Source: Lepidostoma basale (taxonomy: Eukaryota > Arthropoda > Insecta > Trichoptera > Lepidostomatidae). From it: a stretch of 64,000 nucleotides of DNA. The translations under genes and the position numbers were made by a program. The notes under the pieces were generated by a model. That model worked only from the letters and a program-made list of their open reading frames with translations. It was not told the DNA's origin and searched no databases. Positions 22,011 through 32,800 of the stretch are shown here, piece by piece (position 1 is the stretch's first letter; each line of letters opens with the position of its first letter). The stretch covers positions 868,001 to 932,000 of the forward strand of contig JAHDVF020000178.1 in assembly GCA_022606425.2 (NCBI GenBank), given 5' to 3'.

Positions 22011-22495
22011 GGTACCAATAATTACAAGTGAACTTCATTATTGTAGTACCAGTAATTACAATTGCAGGTCATTATTTTAGGTACCGATAATTGCAAGTGC
22101 AATTCATTCTTGTAGGTACCAATAATTACAAGTGCACTATATTATTGTAGATACCAATAATTACAATTACAGTTCATTATTGTAGGTACCAATAATTATA
22201 ATTCCACTTCATTGTTGTTCCACCAATAATTACGATTGCACTTCATTATTGTAGGTACGAATTATTACAATTGCACTTCATTGTTGTAGGTACCTTACAC
22301 TTCATTATTTTAGGTACCGATAATTACAAGTGCACTTCATTATTGTAGGTACCAATAATTACAATTGCACCTCATTATTGTAGGTACGAATAATTACAAT
22401 TGAACTTTATTGTTGTAGGTACCATACACTTCATTATTTTAGGTACCGATAATTACAAGTGCACTTCATTATTGTAGGTCAGATAATTACAATTA
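22011..22495 (+). repeat. 35-bp satellite array with higher-order structure
   Basis: About 14 units. Unit of 35 bases starts with GGTACCAATAATTACAA and ends with CATTATTGTA. Units differ at a few positions. A shortened unit (about 24 bases, ending CACTTCATTATTTTA) occurs twice, with three full units from the first to just before the second, giving a higher-order period of about 130 bases. Confidence 0.92.
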
Positions 22496-22845
22496 CTAAA
22501 TGTGCAAAAGTAATTTAGTTTTTGGATGATACTCGTAATTAAACTTTGACACAATTATTTTATAATAATTTAACGATACACGCGACTCTGTACTCATACA
22601 ATACTGGTTTCCGGCAGAGAGCGAATGTTGCACATTATAATGTTTGAGATGATTAAAAGCGGTTAACTCGACATGCTTTGTCTGTTGTGATTCGTAATCC
22701 CGTTCTATTGTTTGAATTTTGTGGCTCGCAGAAAATAAAGGACAAGTTAATAATTACACCCGTAGCAAAATACTTGACATTTCAAAATAAGTTTTTAATA
22801 TTCATGCAAATTATTGTATTTTATTCAATAAACAAATAAATGCTT
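22496..22845. other. Unassigned DNA
   Basis: No gene or repeat recognised. Confidence 0.5.
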
Positions 22846-23303
22846 TATCACGCCGTTTTCCCTGAAGGGTGGACACATACTCGTAAAATGGACCGCCACA
22901 CTACTCTATCCTGGCATACCTGTCTTGCTTTCTCCACATTCATATAGCGAGTCAAATATGCACGTCGATTCTCCAACAGGGTTGACTTTTAAAATTTGAT
23001 TAATTTGGTCATGCCATTCAAATCGCCAACGTATTATCTTTTAACCATTCATTCTTCATCCATGCATTCCATATGTCTAAACCAGCGCAGTAGTTATCCT
23101 ATCATAATTTTGTTCATAATATTTTCTTCCGTTCTACATTTCCTTATTATATAAGCATTTTAAATTCTATCATACATCGTTTTACCACACAGACGTCAAA
23201 GGGATCTCATCTCTACCACGTTTATTCTGTTCTCATCCTTCTTCTGTCAGTTCCATGCTTCGCTTCCATTCACAAGGGTTGAAACGAGGACTCCATTGGG
23301 AAT
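22846..23303 (-). pseudogene. LINE family A remnant
   Basis: Minus strand from the 3' end (complement of GGCGTGATA) through the WRS, CQDR, NQI, MNEEWLK, WFRHMEC, IMIG, LRRLC, KKDENR and EAWN blocks. Multiple frameshifts; full 458 bases align to other copies. Confidence 0.78.
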
Positions 23304-23369
23304 TAATTTAACAATGACACCGTAAAAACAAAAAATAATCGACCCAATGGAATTTTATGTTGTGGCTTA

Positions 23370-23440
23370 AAGAATCAAACCCGGGACCTTCGGTGTGGCA
23401 TTCAAAACTCTTGCCACTCTGCCACGAAGGACGTCGAACA
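23370..23440 (-). repeat. SINE head fragment
   Basis: Minus strand GTGGCAGAGTGGCAAGAG (A box) and GGGTTTGATTC (B box-like), the same order and spacing as the other SINE heads; body absent. Confidence 0.7.
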
Positions 23441-23552
23441 TTACTAGGAGAACCTGTAAAAAGTACATTGTATGAATAAATAAATATAATTGGTGGCCTT
23501 TAAAACCTTTTTAATTATTAACAAAAATATGTAATATGTGAAATCATCACCT

Positions 23553-23960
23553 AACTAACCATTACGTCGTCTTGCCGAAAGGAAAAATTGACTACCATAC
23601 TGTTCTCTTCTGACATATTTCACTTGATTCGTCAACATTGACGACCTTCGACTACCGAAGGTTCCGGATTCGATTCCCGATAATGGCAGTGTGATTGTCA
23701 CACTGTCCCTGGTTTGGTGTGGAATTCTCGTGACAATAAAATGGCGATAGATTAACTACCTATCACATGTCACGAGAATCAATATATCAGCTTAAAAACA
23801 AATTGTATACATTAATTGGGATCAAGCGACCTGTTGTACAAAAAAACCCAACGTAAAAAAAACCATTCTTACATACTGTCATGTACGCACGTTAATTTCG
23901 TAGACTTCTTACCTGGCCGACATTTAATATTTTATTAATTTGAGCTTACTACTTTTTCCT
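23553..23960 (-). pseudogene. LINE family A remnant split by a SINE
   Basis: The left part 23553-23636 runs from the 3' terminus (ACTAACCATTACGTCGTC) to the complement of NVDE. The right part, 23874-23960, continues with the RRACMT and VGHV segments. The SINE lies between them, so it landed in an existing LINE copy. Confidence 0.72.
23637..23873 (+). repeat. tRNA-derived SINE inserted in LINE A
   Basis: Body matches the SINE at 40245-40480: GATTCGATTCCCGATAATGG, GGTTTGGTGTGGAATTC, GTGACAATAAAATGGCGATA, and GGTTTTTTTG-like terminal A-rich sequence. The 5' tRNA head is truncated or scrambled before the anticodon arm. Confidence 0.8.
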
Positions 23961-24189
23961 CAATTTTTTTCCTCTGTAAAATTGTTCAAGTGGATATTTT
24001 GACTGCTGTCAAAAGTGTATTTTAGAAATTTGTAAAAACTGTTAAGAATTAATTACAAATCAAAATTGAATTATTTTGTTATAAAGTACTTGACGACATT
24101 GGAATTGTTATCGAGCAAAGATTTATTAATGTGCTACAAACATTTAAACAGCCTGACAATACAAAAACATCATTCAGTGACAATTTGTG

Positions 24190-24395
24190 AATAAAGGAGG
24201 GTTCATCGCAGGGCTAATCACCCTGCACGGTAAAAAAAGAACAAGATTACGAACACAAACACAATGGCCTTTACTGAAGGAAGGAGATGGCCAGGGACAG
24301 AAGTCAGTGGAGGACCATTGTGGAGGAGGTCAAGTCCCACTCTGGGATGTAACGCCAAGAAGATGATATGACTTTTTCCTCTGTTTTACTCTCTT
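24190..24395 (+). pseudogene. RTE-like LINE C-terminal end
   Basis: Reads GRMATDRDRSQWRTIVEEVK-like sequence in one frame near 24280-24340, the common 'DR..WR.IVE' end of RTE-like polyproteins, then a stop. About 60 codons, shifted once. Confidence 0.55.
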
Positions 24396-24444
24396 CTATT
24401 TCTAGTTCCGTTATTTATAGGTGAAATCATTAAAATATTATTAT

Positions 24445-24870
24445 ACTCAAGAATCAATTGTATCTCAATAGAGACGAAGATGCAAATTGGAAACAGAATA
24501 TGGTTGATCAAGGTGTTTACAGGACTTATGACCTGTCATTGGTTGGGTTAAGCGCACGCTTTATGTAATACAACATTCCCCATTCCACATTATTTTTTCT
24601 TATGACCACCATGTCTGACAAATTTTTCGGAAGTTGTATATATGTTAATCTCCAACACCACCCTTTACATGGGTTAATCTCTAACACCACAATCTACACA
24701 CTAACGCCATCTATGAAGATTGTATTATGTTTTAAGCACTAAGCAGAAGATCTTTTTAACGCAATGTGAAAGGCTACCGCCATTTACCGCATTGCTAGAA
24801 ACCGCCTGGAGATGTCACTCCAATCTATATGCTATAATTTTGACCAGTTTTTGTTTATCTGAAACGACAA
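24445..24870 (+). repeat. Dispersed repeat family X
   Basis: Same landmarks as the 13.2-kb copy (GACCTGTCATTGGTTGG, TTAAGCGCACGCTTTATG, CATGTCTGACAAATTTTT, GCAGAAGATCTTT), with a duplicated CAACACCACCCT/CAACACCACAATC stretch near 24652-24695. Confidence 0.8.
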
Positions 24871-25343
24871 AATTCAAAAACATTATGGCATTTTTACCAT
24901 TTCCGGCGTGTTTAGCAACTTGACCGCTTGACTGAAAGGAATGAACGGCACTGTGCAAGAGCGCTGGGTGCAAGCACGCTCGTGATAATTGTTTTCCGCT
25001 GGATTCGTTCCTTATTCAAGTCCGGGGTAATGAGGCACCGCTAGAGAAATGATAATTTTCTGGACGGCTTTAATTGCTTCATTATTTCAGACACACCTAG
25101 CCTCGGGATTCACTGGACTTGTAATGAATAAAGAGACGAAAAAGCTTTTGAAATACGGAAGCAGCTTTCAACGTTTTATTGCAGGATTAATTTGCATATT
25201 TTTCTACGCTTACAATTAGGGTTTTGCACATAAATTTCATCAGTTTAATAAGCTAAATACTATGTTTTAGTATAGAACAAAATTATAACAAAGAAATCAA
25301 CAAATTGTAAAAAAAACATCCGCTCTTTTATTTGTATTATATT
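24871..25343. other. Unassigned DNA with a possible tiny mariner remnant
   Basis: 24995-25055 resembles the first mariner's helix-turn-helix segment (TAATGAGGCACCGCTAGAGA against TAATGAAGCACCATCAGAGA). The rest is unassigned. Confidence 0.4.
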
Positions 25344-26549
25344 TGTCATCCTCCCTCCCAAACAGAACAGGCAGAGAAAATAAAAGCGCGGGAAAAAGAG
25401 AGTCAACGATCACCGAAGATCGGGGGAAAAGGCGATCCAAGGTGTCCTATCGACGCTCCGGCCTATTTCATCGCCGTGTACCTGACCTACCTTCCGGATC
25501 CTCGCCGAGTCCTCTCGCGCATCAGCGGCTCCAGGGTCCTCGGGAGAATAGCTCACCAGAAGGGAGGTCCAGCGATGCCGTCAGTCGGGGAAGGTAGACA
25601 AGCCGGAATGCGCAAATAAAAGCGTGGTTTGTCAATTTTAAACATATAAAAATTTATTAAACATAAAAGACTTACCCTAAATATAATTATCCTTATGGTG
25701 GCCACCTAATTATAAACTAATTAACCTAAACAACGCTTAAAACTAACTATATCTAAAACAGCGACACGGTGTTTCGCCGAGCGCGGCTCCAGCCGAGAGG
25801 GCGAGCGAAGGGCGGGAAGAAACATGGAGGTGAACCAGCCACGGCTCTCTCGTTCTCTGACGGGGCGGCGGCTGGGTCACGACGAGAAGGATGACCACGG
25901 CTCACTCTCGTTCTCTGACGGGGGCGGCGGTCTATCCTCTCTCCGCGGAATGGAAGGCGGCTGAGGGCGGCGACATCATAAGCGGACCGGCCCGGCTCTT
26001 GGCTTCTCGTGGCGGAGACGCGTGTGACGCACAATATTTCGTGCGCGCCCATTTTGGCGCGCTTTCGGCTTGGCGCGAAAGAAAGTTCTCTAATGTTCAC
26101 AATTTTAACAGTTTACACTTTATTGTTCACCCAATTGTTTCTTAAGCCCTCCCCGCGGAATATACATCGCGAGGAGGCAATTCACTTAACTTTTCACAGT
26201 TTCAATACATTGTTTATTTATTTATTAATTAAGTCGCGACGTGTTCGTCCGACTGTCACTTTCATACTCTCCTGTCCGACTGTCACTTTCATATTATCCG
26301 TGGCGATTCCGTTCATTCAGGAACTTGCATTGCGGGGCTGTAGAGGGGTAGGTCTCCGAGGGGTAGGAAGGCTTTTGTTCCTTCGAAGCAAGGAGCCTGT
26401 AGCCTTCTAGGAATTCCTACCTAGATAAGCCGGCGTGAAGCATTTTAGGTCTTTTGAAATACTTTTACGAAGATTATATGCAACGCAAGCTCGTTTGAAA
26501 AATTATTTTGAAATGGTATAATTTTTGTCACAGAATTATTTCATAAACA
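25344..26549 (-). repeat. 3' LTR (minus orientation)
   Basis: GC-richer than its surroundings. Internal tandem duplications include CTCTCGTTCTCTGACG at about 25846 and 25905, and CCGACTGTCACTTTCATA at about 26250 and 26277. Differs from the other LTR at C25518 and C25662, by one T fewer near 26190 and one A more near 26547. The 115-codon minus frame inside (25753-26100) is present in both LTRs and is composition-driven; I do not call it a gene. Confidence 0.92.
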
Positions 26550-26783
26550 ATCGACCCTGCCTTCTTTGACAAAAATTACACCTGGGATCGCTCTTTGGGG
26601 TGGAATAGGTTTGAATACTCTCTTGGAGTTAAAAACCGGAGGGCTGTAATCATATGGTTTGATAAGGACCGGTGGTCTCCTTATCTGGATCTCATCGGCT
26701 CGTACATCTTTTGTGTAGCTTCTGTGAGCTGATTGGTACGAGTTGTCCGCTTGAGGTAGGCCAATCATTATTTGTAATCTCAC
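26541..26783 (-). pseudogene. Open frame at the 3' end of the LTR element, function unknown
   Basis: An 80-codon minus-strand frame begins with GTG after a stop and ends with TGA inside the start of the 3' LTR. Residues: proline-rich, RRPPVLIKPYDYSPPVF then IPPQRAIPGVIFVKEGR. The last gene of retroelements often ends near or inside the 3' LTR, so this may be the C-terminus of pol or a third gene. I cannot identify the domain. Confidence 0.45.
26550..26575 (-). promoter_or_regulatory. Polypurine tract of the LTR element
   Basis: On the minus strand AAAGAAGGCAGGG is followed by TCGAT and then the LTR start TGTTTATG. Position and purine run fit the plus-strand primer for reverse transcription. 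Confidence 0.6.
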
Positions 26784-27787
26784 ATGGAGGTCCTAACTGG
26801 TAGGTACGAAGGCCATGTGAGGGAGGTTCAGTTACACGGTGCGCTAATATTCTTCGTTACGTGGCCAGGTGGGATGTCACCTGTATCTCACGTACGGCGG
26901 GAGCTAGCGCGATCAAGACGTGAGGTAGAAGTCTCTCTGCCGAAATTTGCAGAGAACACCTATCCGTTTCGCAACGGATCCCGTATCAAGTAAGTTATTA
27001 TTCTGTATGTATAGTTCAACTCCAAAGCCAGAGGATAACTTCAAGCCTTACCCGCTGAGAGTCGAACACCATTAGGATGTCCTTTAGACCGCCTACAGTT
27101 CGACTTTGTTCACCAGCGGGTCGGGGGCACGTTTTTCAATTTCGGCTACTCGTTACTCCGGATCTTTGCCGGGATATTAGAAGTTCCGTCCACTGTAGCC
27201 GGTTTGGAGTGAAAGATGCTGCCATAGCAAATCCCCAGCGGTGGACGGTGTCTAATTTATATTATTGGGGCTGTGCCTCTCAATTTGTATTTTTATATGG
27301 CGGCTGGCAGATCGTTCCTGCCTAGCGGCGATTCAATTTTTTTTCGTCGATAATATTGCGTCACCGGTACTGCCTCAGTTAATTTAAAAACGTATTAATT
27401 TTGCGTAACCTACTTGAAGTTACGTCGTCTTCTCGCCGCAGTTAGCCTACATAACCACGACGAGGTGTTCTTAAGATTTTTTTTTTTTTTTTTTTAATGT
27501 TGGGCGCCACTGGGTTTTGATGAACCTCTCCCAGAAGAGGTAATTGTTTGGCATTACGGTACCTGTCGACTTAATGGAAAAGAAAACAGGCACACAATAA
27601 CAAACAAAATTTCAAAAACAATACATGAAAAATTTAAATCTATACGAGCGACACTTCTAAAACTACGATTGACAAACCAGCCCTATTCATTTACGCATTT
27701 CGGGATAATTTACAACTAGCTCAGGGTCGTGGATCGGGGAATCGGACACAATCCGATACCCTACTGAAAAAAATATTTTAACAATAA
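26784..27787. other. Interior of the LTR element without recognised genes
   Basis: No open minus-strand frame of useful length. An A-run (T on the plus strand, 27478-27495) is next to a second primer-site-like GTGGCGCCCAACATT at 27496-27510 on the minus strand. Confidence 0.55.
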
Positions 27788-27810
27788 GCCCCATATGTTG
27801 GGCAGCCAAT
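27788..27810 (-). promoter_or_regulatory. Primer binding site, tRNA-Lys-like
   Basis: Minus strand, two bases after the LTR: TGGCTGCCCAACATATGGGG. It resembles TGGCGCCCAACGTGGGG, the complement of a tRNA-Lys 3' end used by many retroelements, with small insertions. Confidence 0.6.
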
Positions 27811-29016
27811 TGTCATCCTCCCTCCCAAACAGAACAGGCAGAGAAAATAAAAGCGCGGGAAAAAGAGAGTCAACGATCACCGAAGATCGGGGGAAAAGGC
27901 GATCCAAGGTGTCCTATCGACGCTCCGGCCTATTTCATCGCCGTGTACCTGACCTACCTTCCGGATCCTCGCCGAGTCCTCTCGTGCATCAGCGGCTCCA
28001 GGGTCCTCGGGAGAATAGCTCACCAGAAGGGAGGTCCAGCGATGCCGTCAGTCGGGGAAGGTAGACAAGCCGGAATGCGCAAATAAAAGCGTGGTTTGTC
28101 AATTTTAAACATATAAAAATTTATTAAAAATAAAAGACTTACCCTAAATATAATTATCCTTATGGTGGCCACCTAATTATAAACTAATTAACCTAAACAA
28201 CGCTTAAAACTAACTATATCTAAAACAGCGACACGGTGTTTCGCCGAGCGCGGCTCCAGCCGAGAGGGCGAGCGAAGGGCGGGAAGAAACATGGAGGTGA
28301 ACCAGCCACGGCTCTCTCGTTCTCTGACGGGGCGGCGGCTGGGTCACGACGAGAAGGATGACCACGGCTCACTCTCGTTCTCTGACGGGGGCGGCGGTCT
28401 ATCCTCTCTCCGCGGAATGGAAGGCGGCTGAGGGCGGCGACATCATAAGCGGACCGGCCCGGCTCTTGGCTTCTCGTGGCGGAGACGCGTGTGACGCACA
28501 ATATTTCGTGCGCGCCCATTTTGGCGCGCTTTCGGCTTGGCGCGAAAGAAAGTTCTCTAATGTTCACAATTTTAACAGTTTACACTTTATTGTTCACCCA
28601 ATTGTTTCTTAAGCCCTCCCCGCGGAATATACATCGCGAGGAGGCAATTCACTTAACTTTTTCACAGTTTCAATACATTGTTTATTTATTTATTAATTAA
28701 GTCGCGACGTGTTCGTCCGACTGTCACTTTCATACTCTCCTGTCCGACTGTCACTTTCATATTATCCGTGGCGATTCCGTTCATTCAGGAACTTGCATTG
28801 CGGGGCTGTAGAGGGGTAGGTCTCCGAGGGGTAGGAAGGCTTTTGTTCCTTCGAAGCAAGGAGCCTGTAGCCTTCTAGGAATTCCTACCTAGATAAGCCG
28901 GCGTGAAGCATTTTAGGTCTTTTGAAATACTTTTACGAAGATTATATGCAACGCAAGCTCGTTTGAAAAATTATTTTGAAATGGTATAATTTTTGTCACA
29001 GAATTATTTCATAACA
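27811..29016 (-). repeat. 5' LTR (minus orientation)
   Basis: Near-identical to 25344-26549, with T27985 and A28129 at the two substituted sites. In element orientation it precedes the primer binding site. It should contain the promoter and the transcription start, but I cannot place these. Confidence 0.92.
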
Positions 29017-29057
29017 TATTTTTATGCGAAAGAACCCGAAATCTCTATTATATAATA

Positions 29058-29560
29058 TATTCTTCTTCTTCTTCACTTTTGATAGACTCAGGAGCCTGTT
29101 ATTTCAGGCGGGTCCTCTTGAGACGCTGAACTGCAGCTTTCTCTCCACCGTTTCGGGGGTCTTCCTGGTCGGCGTTGTCCGTTTGGCGTTCCATGGAGAG
29201 CTCTGTATGGTATCCGATTTGAGCTCATTCTTTCTACATGTTGATGCCAGTATCGCCGTCTTTGACGTACCCATCTGACCATATCTTCGACCTCGCAGAT
29301 TTCTCGGATCGCTGTATTCCTAACTCGATTACGTAGGGTTTTGCCAGTTATAGCGTGGAGAGTTTTCATCTCGGTTTTCCTGAGCATGCTCTTTATCTTG
29401 ACAGTGTCTGCCCTCGATTCAATGCCATTTGTGAGGATTGGTCGCACGCAGGTCTTATAAATGCGTGTCAGTCCTCATGTCCTTTTTTTATCCATATGAC
29501 ATCTTTTCAGGCAGCTTGCAACCGCTGCAGCCTTATTTACCTGTGACCTTACTTCACTGG
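29058..29560 (-). pseudogene. LINE family D C-terminal region with GAA tail
   Basis: Minus strand 29088-29447 reads MRPILTNGIESRADTVK, RKTEMKTLHAITGKTLRNRV, REICEVEDMVRWVRQRRRYW and RRPGRPPKRWRESCSSASQED, then a stop and GAAGAAGAAGAA (29061-29073). Upstream of 29447 the frame is broken but continues (NKAAAVASCLK). Longest family D copy; truncated before the polymerase domain. Confidence 0.85.
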
Positions 29561-29984
29561 GGCTACTTAGCTACTTTACTATCTATTATATCATTTATGA
29601 TAAAACACTGATTTTAGTAGGTTTATCTTACAACTTAATTCACAGTTTTTAATTCTGCCGACGATGAAAGGTCTAATATCTTCGAAACGTGTCGGAAAAA
29701 ATGTACTCTAAACAGGTTTACCGTGGTCTTTCCTGACTCCGTGCTGCATTCACATCGTTAATTTTTATTAATTTATCCATTTTTCCTTCATCCCCGTGTT
29801 CCAATTGTCCAAATCGACGCAGTAATCAGCGATTTCTGTCTCTGTCTCTGAGGCTTATTTCCTAACATAGTCCTTCCCACGTGCCTTTAGGTTAACCGTA
29901 GTTACTTTGCACTTAAACAATATAACAGTTTTGAGGCCATAAATGGCAACCGATCACAACTGTACATATATTTTTTAAATATAA
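29561..29984. other. Mostly unassigned; short LINE A piece at 29745-29825 (-)
   Basis: 29745-29825 is the complement of the family A MNEE/WFGHMER segment. The rest is unassigned. Confidence 0.5.
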
Positions 29985-30665
29985 TTGCAACATTAGCGTG
30001 AATGGTGAAAAATTTGGAGCAAGTAGATGAGTTCGTGTATTTACGTAGTATGTTTACAAGAGATGGGCGAGTGTAGAGGGATATTAACAGAAGGGTTGGG
30101 GCAGGCAACAAAGTGAATGGTGCACTTAAAGTTATCATCGCAAACAAAAACTTATCCAAAAAAACTAGAATGGCAGTGCACAATGGTGTTTTTCTACCGA
30201 CCCTTATGTATGGAAGCGAAGCATGGAACTGGCACAAGAAGGATGAAAGTAGAATAAATGCAGTAGAAATGAGATCTCTTAGACGAATTTGTGGATACTC
30301 TGTGTATGATAGAGTTTCGAATTAAAATATAAGAAGTGTATGCGGTGCGAACAAAATAATGAAAGGATCATTAATATGGTTCGGACATATGGAAAGAATG
30401 AATAAAGAAAGAATTGTAAAAAAATATATGTTAACTATGTAAATGGAATCAGAAATAGAGGAAGACCGAGGAAAACGTGACATGATCAAATAAATCAAAT
30501 ATTGAATGTCGGCCATGTGAGGAGTCAGAGAAATCGACGCTCGTGCATGACACGATGTATGAATGTTGAGGAAGCGAGAGAAATATGTCAGGATAGAAAA
30601 GTGTGGCAGTCCATTCTTTCTGCCTACCCCTTGTGTGTGTGGTTGATAGCTAGTTAGTTAGTTTT
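29985..30665 (+). pseudogene. LINE family A C-terminal region with (TTAG)n tail
   Basis: VNGEKFGASR-like start, a stop near 30076, then VGAGNKVNGALKVIIANKNLSKKTRM, AVHNGVFLPTLMYGSEAWNW, RRICGYSVYDRVSN, a TAA at 30322-30324, IWFGHMERMNKER, a frameshift, and the C-terminal RNRRSCMTRCMNVEEAREI, CQDRKVW. A deletion has removed the middle of the normal GGRGET end before TAGTTAGTTAGTT at 30650-30662. Confidence 0.87.
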
Positions 30666-30696
30666 TTTTAGAAAATATGAAGTCATACTCTTAATA

Positions 30697-31989
30697 TTAG
30701 GTCCTTACATATGAAATTGGCGTTTTAATATGGGAGGAACATAAAGTTGATTTTTTTTAAATATAATATATTTATTTAATCAAAGTATGTACCATTGCTA
30801 TCTATGCACTTTTGCCATCTCATAGGTAGTTCATCGATCCCTTTACTAAAAAAAAAACATTCGGACGGGAATCAATAAAATCTTTGAAGTCGGTTTGGAC
30901 TGCCCCATCGGAGTTGAATTTTTTTCCTTGCAAGAAGTTATCCAAATTTCGAAAAAAATAGTAAAATGTTGGGGCAAGGACCGGAGAGTACGGTGGATGT
31001 CTTAGACATTCCAATTGAAGCTCTTCTAATTTAGTAGCCGTCTGTTGTGCAGTGTGTGGTCTAGCGTTATCATGAAGCAGCAGTGGCCTAGAGCGATTAA
31101 CCAGCCTCGGTTGTTTAGCAGCTACATTTTCCATCATGGTTTGCAGTTGCTGACAATAGACATCTGCAGTAATCGTCTGACCAGATTTAAGAAAGCTGTA
31201 GTGAACGACACCAGCACTAGTCCACCAAGCACTCACAAGTAACTTTTTTGGAGTCAATTTTCGCTTGGGGCATGGTTTGGCTGGTTCGGCAGGGTTCAGC
31301 CATTGCGATGAGTGCTTCCGATTATCATACAGGATCCACTTTTCATCACAGGTAATGATTCGATTCAAAATCTCTCTTCATTATTGTGCCGGTTGAGTAA
31401 TGCAACGCAGCAGTCAACGCGCGTTTGTTAATTTGCTTCACTCAATTCGTGAGGTACCCACCTTTCAAGCTTTTTCATCTTCCCAATTTGCTTCAAGTGG
31501 ATTAAAACAGTTTTATCACTAACACCGCAGCCTGCAGCTAACTCGGACGTGGTTTGCGATGGATCCGCTTCCACAATAGCCTTCAATTCTTCAATATCAA
31601 CTTTGGTCTCCGGCCGTCCACAGGGCTTGTTCTGCAGGTCGAAATTTCCAGAACGAAAACGTTGGAACCAAAAACGCACTGTGTTTTCTTTTGTGGCACC
31701 GTCGCCATACACATCATTAATCCTTCGAGCCGTTTCTGGAGCACTGGTGCCACGGTGGAACTCGTACTCGTAAATAACGCGATATTTCAAGTTTTCCATT
31801 TTGTAAACTGAGTGACGCAAAGAAAAAAAAACAATTGAGGAAAAAACAAATGAATTATAATTTTCAAAACACAAATACTTGAGTAAATAGTTGTATAAAT
31901 TTGAATTTGGAATTCCTAACCAAAGAGAAGATATTTGAGATCAAAGTTGCCGGTACGGCAAAACGCCAATTTCATATGTAAGGACCTAA
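30697..31989 (-). mobile_element. Mariner family 2, full-length (1,293 bp)
   Basis: Both ends carry the terminal repeat TTAGGTCCTTACATATGAAA extended to about 30 bases, flanked by TA at 30695-30696 and 31990-31991. Length is usual for a mariner. The transposase is on the minus strand and broken (see next entry). Related copies lie at 37228-38286 and 10926-11092. Confidence 0.95.
30776..31799 (-). pseudogene. Mariner family 2 transposase, disabled
   Basis: Start ATG at 31797-31799: MENLKYRVIYEYEF, a helix-turn-helix half including NTVRFWFQRFRSGNF and GRPETK, then a TAA after LSEAN (31425-31427) where the sister copy has Gln. A four-base insertion follows near 31375. The catalytic half 30820-31368 has TCDEKW (first Asp) and LLLHDNARPH (second Asp). 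The third position is lost: SPVLAPTFYYFF where the sister has SPDLAPTDYYFF. The C-terminus is shifted in a T-run. So the protein would be catalytically dead even if translated. Confidence 0.93.
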
Positions 31990-32023
31990 TATTTTGATTT
32001 GTAAAATTCTTAAAATATCAAAA

Positions 32024-32132
32024 AACCATTATGCCGTGTCTCCGAAAAGGTAGGGGAAAATAATAGACCCCCACATAACTCTATCATGACACACCTCTCT
32101 AGTTTCTTCCACATTCATACAGCGACTCATAC
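32024..32132 (-). pseudogene. LINE family A 3' fragment
   Basis: AACCATTATGCCGTGTCTCC and following bases match the complement of the family A 3' end up to the complement of NVEE. Confidence 0.65.
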
Positions 32133-32800
32133 ACGTTTCTTCTTCTTCCTCTTAGTTTAGGTCGTATGACCTGTTAGTGATGGTGGGCTGTCCTGGGATG
32201 ATGATGTCCAGCCATTTCTCCATCTCTTCGGCGGCCTTCCTGGTAATCTCTTGCTGCTTGGGATTTCATCTTTAACATTTTTTGTAAATCTTGTTTTCTC
32301 CATGCGGTCTACGTGGTCTCTCCAAAAGCGACTTCTGCTTCTTCCCCAACTCGCTATGTCCTCCTACCACAGCCAGACCTTATCGTTTCATTTCTGCTCC
32401 GATCACTGAGGGTTTTACCTGCGATAGAGCGTAGGGTTCGCATTTCTGCTACTCAAAGAAGGTTCTAAGTTCTATTGGTATCGGCTCTGATCTCTATTCC
32501 ATATGTCATGATGGGATGAATGCATGCCTTGTATACCTTGACTTTACCTTCGGTTAGCATGTATTTGTTCCTCCTTATGGTGTCGCGCAAGCAGCCAGCC
32601 ACGGCTGTCGCTTTGTTGGTTTGTGCTCGCACCTCGTCATAAAGGTCACTGTAGCTACCAATCTTAATGCTTAGGTAAGTGTAAACCGCAAGACTTGCTC
32701 AATAGGTATGTTATCGATGATCAGTTTACATCTGAGAGGCTCTTTTGATATCATACACGCGCGTCCTTTAAATGTACTCGTACTCCATGTAAATGAAACG
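32133..32800 (-). pseudogene. LINE family D reverse-transcriptase C-terminal region
   Basis: Minus strand: DNIPIEQ, VTDLYDEVRAQTNKATAVAG, NKYMLTEGKVKVYKACIHPIMTYGIE, a shift, VAEMRTLRSIAGKTLSDRSRNE, and after further shifts the end AWRKQDLQK. The GAA tail is at 32134-32146. At least four disruptions. Confidence 0.75.

Larger units (their letters stand above)
25344..29016 (-). mobile_element. LTR retrotransposon, recent, internally deleted
   Basis: Two direct repeats of 1,206 bp (25344-26549 and 27811-29016) flank a 1,261-bp interior. Both begin TG and end CA. A 4-bp duplication TATT lies outside them at 25340-25343 and 29017-29020. Orientation is minus: a tRNA-type primer binding site abuts the right LTR and a purine-rich tract abuts the left. 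The interior is far too short for gag-pol (normally 5 kb or more), so the element is non-autonomous or deleted. The LTRs differ by 2 substitutions and 2 single-base indels, so it inserted recently. Superfamily not determined. Confidence 0.9.

Noticed and set aside
22011..22495. CRISPR-like array
   Set aside because: Units are directly adjacent with no unique spacers, and the window is eukaryotic; it is a satellite.
25753..26100. 115-codon minus frame (and its copy at 28220-28567) as a gene
   Set aside because: It lies inside both LTRs, is arginine/proline/alanine-rich because the LTR is GC-rich, and has no recognisable domain.
26784..26993. Plus frame with EVEVSLPKF, reminiscent of a serpin strand, followed by a splice-donor-like GTAAGT
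   Set aside because: Only about ten residues match, flanking residues do not fit a serpin, and the frame runs opposite to the LTR element that contains it.
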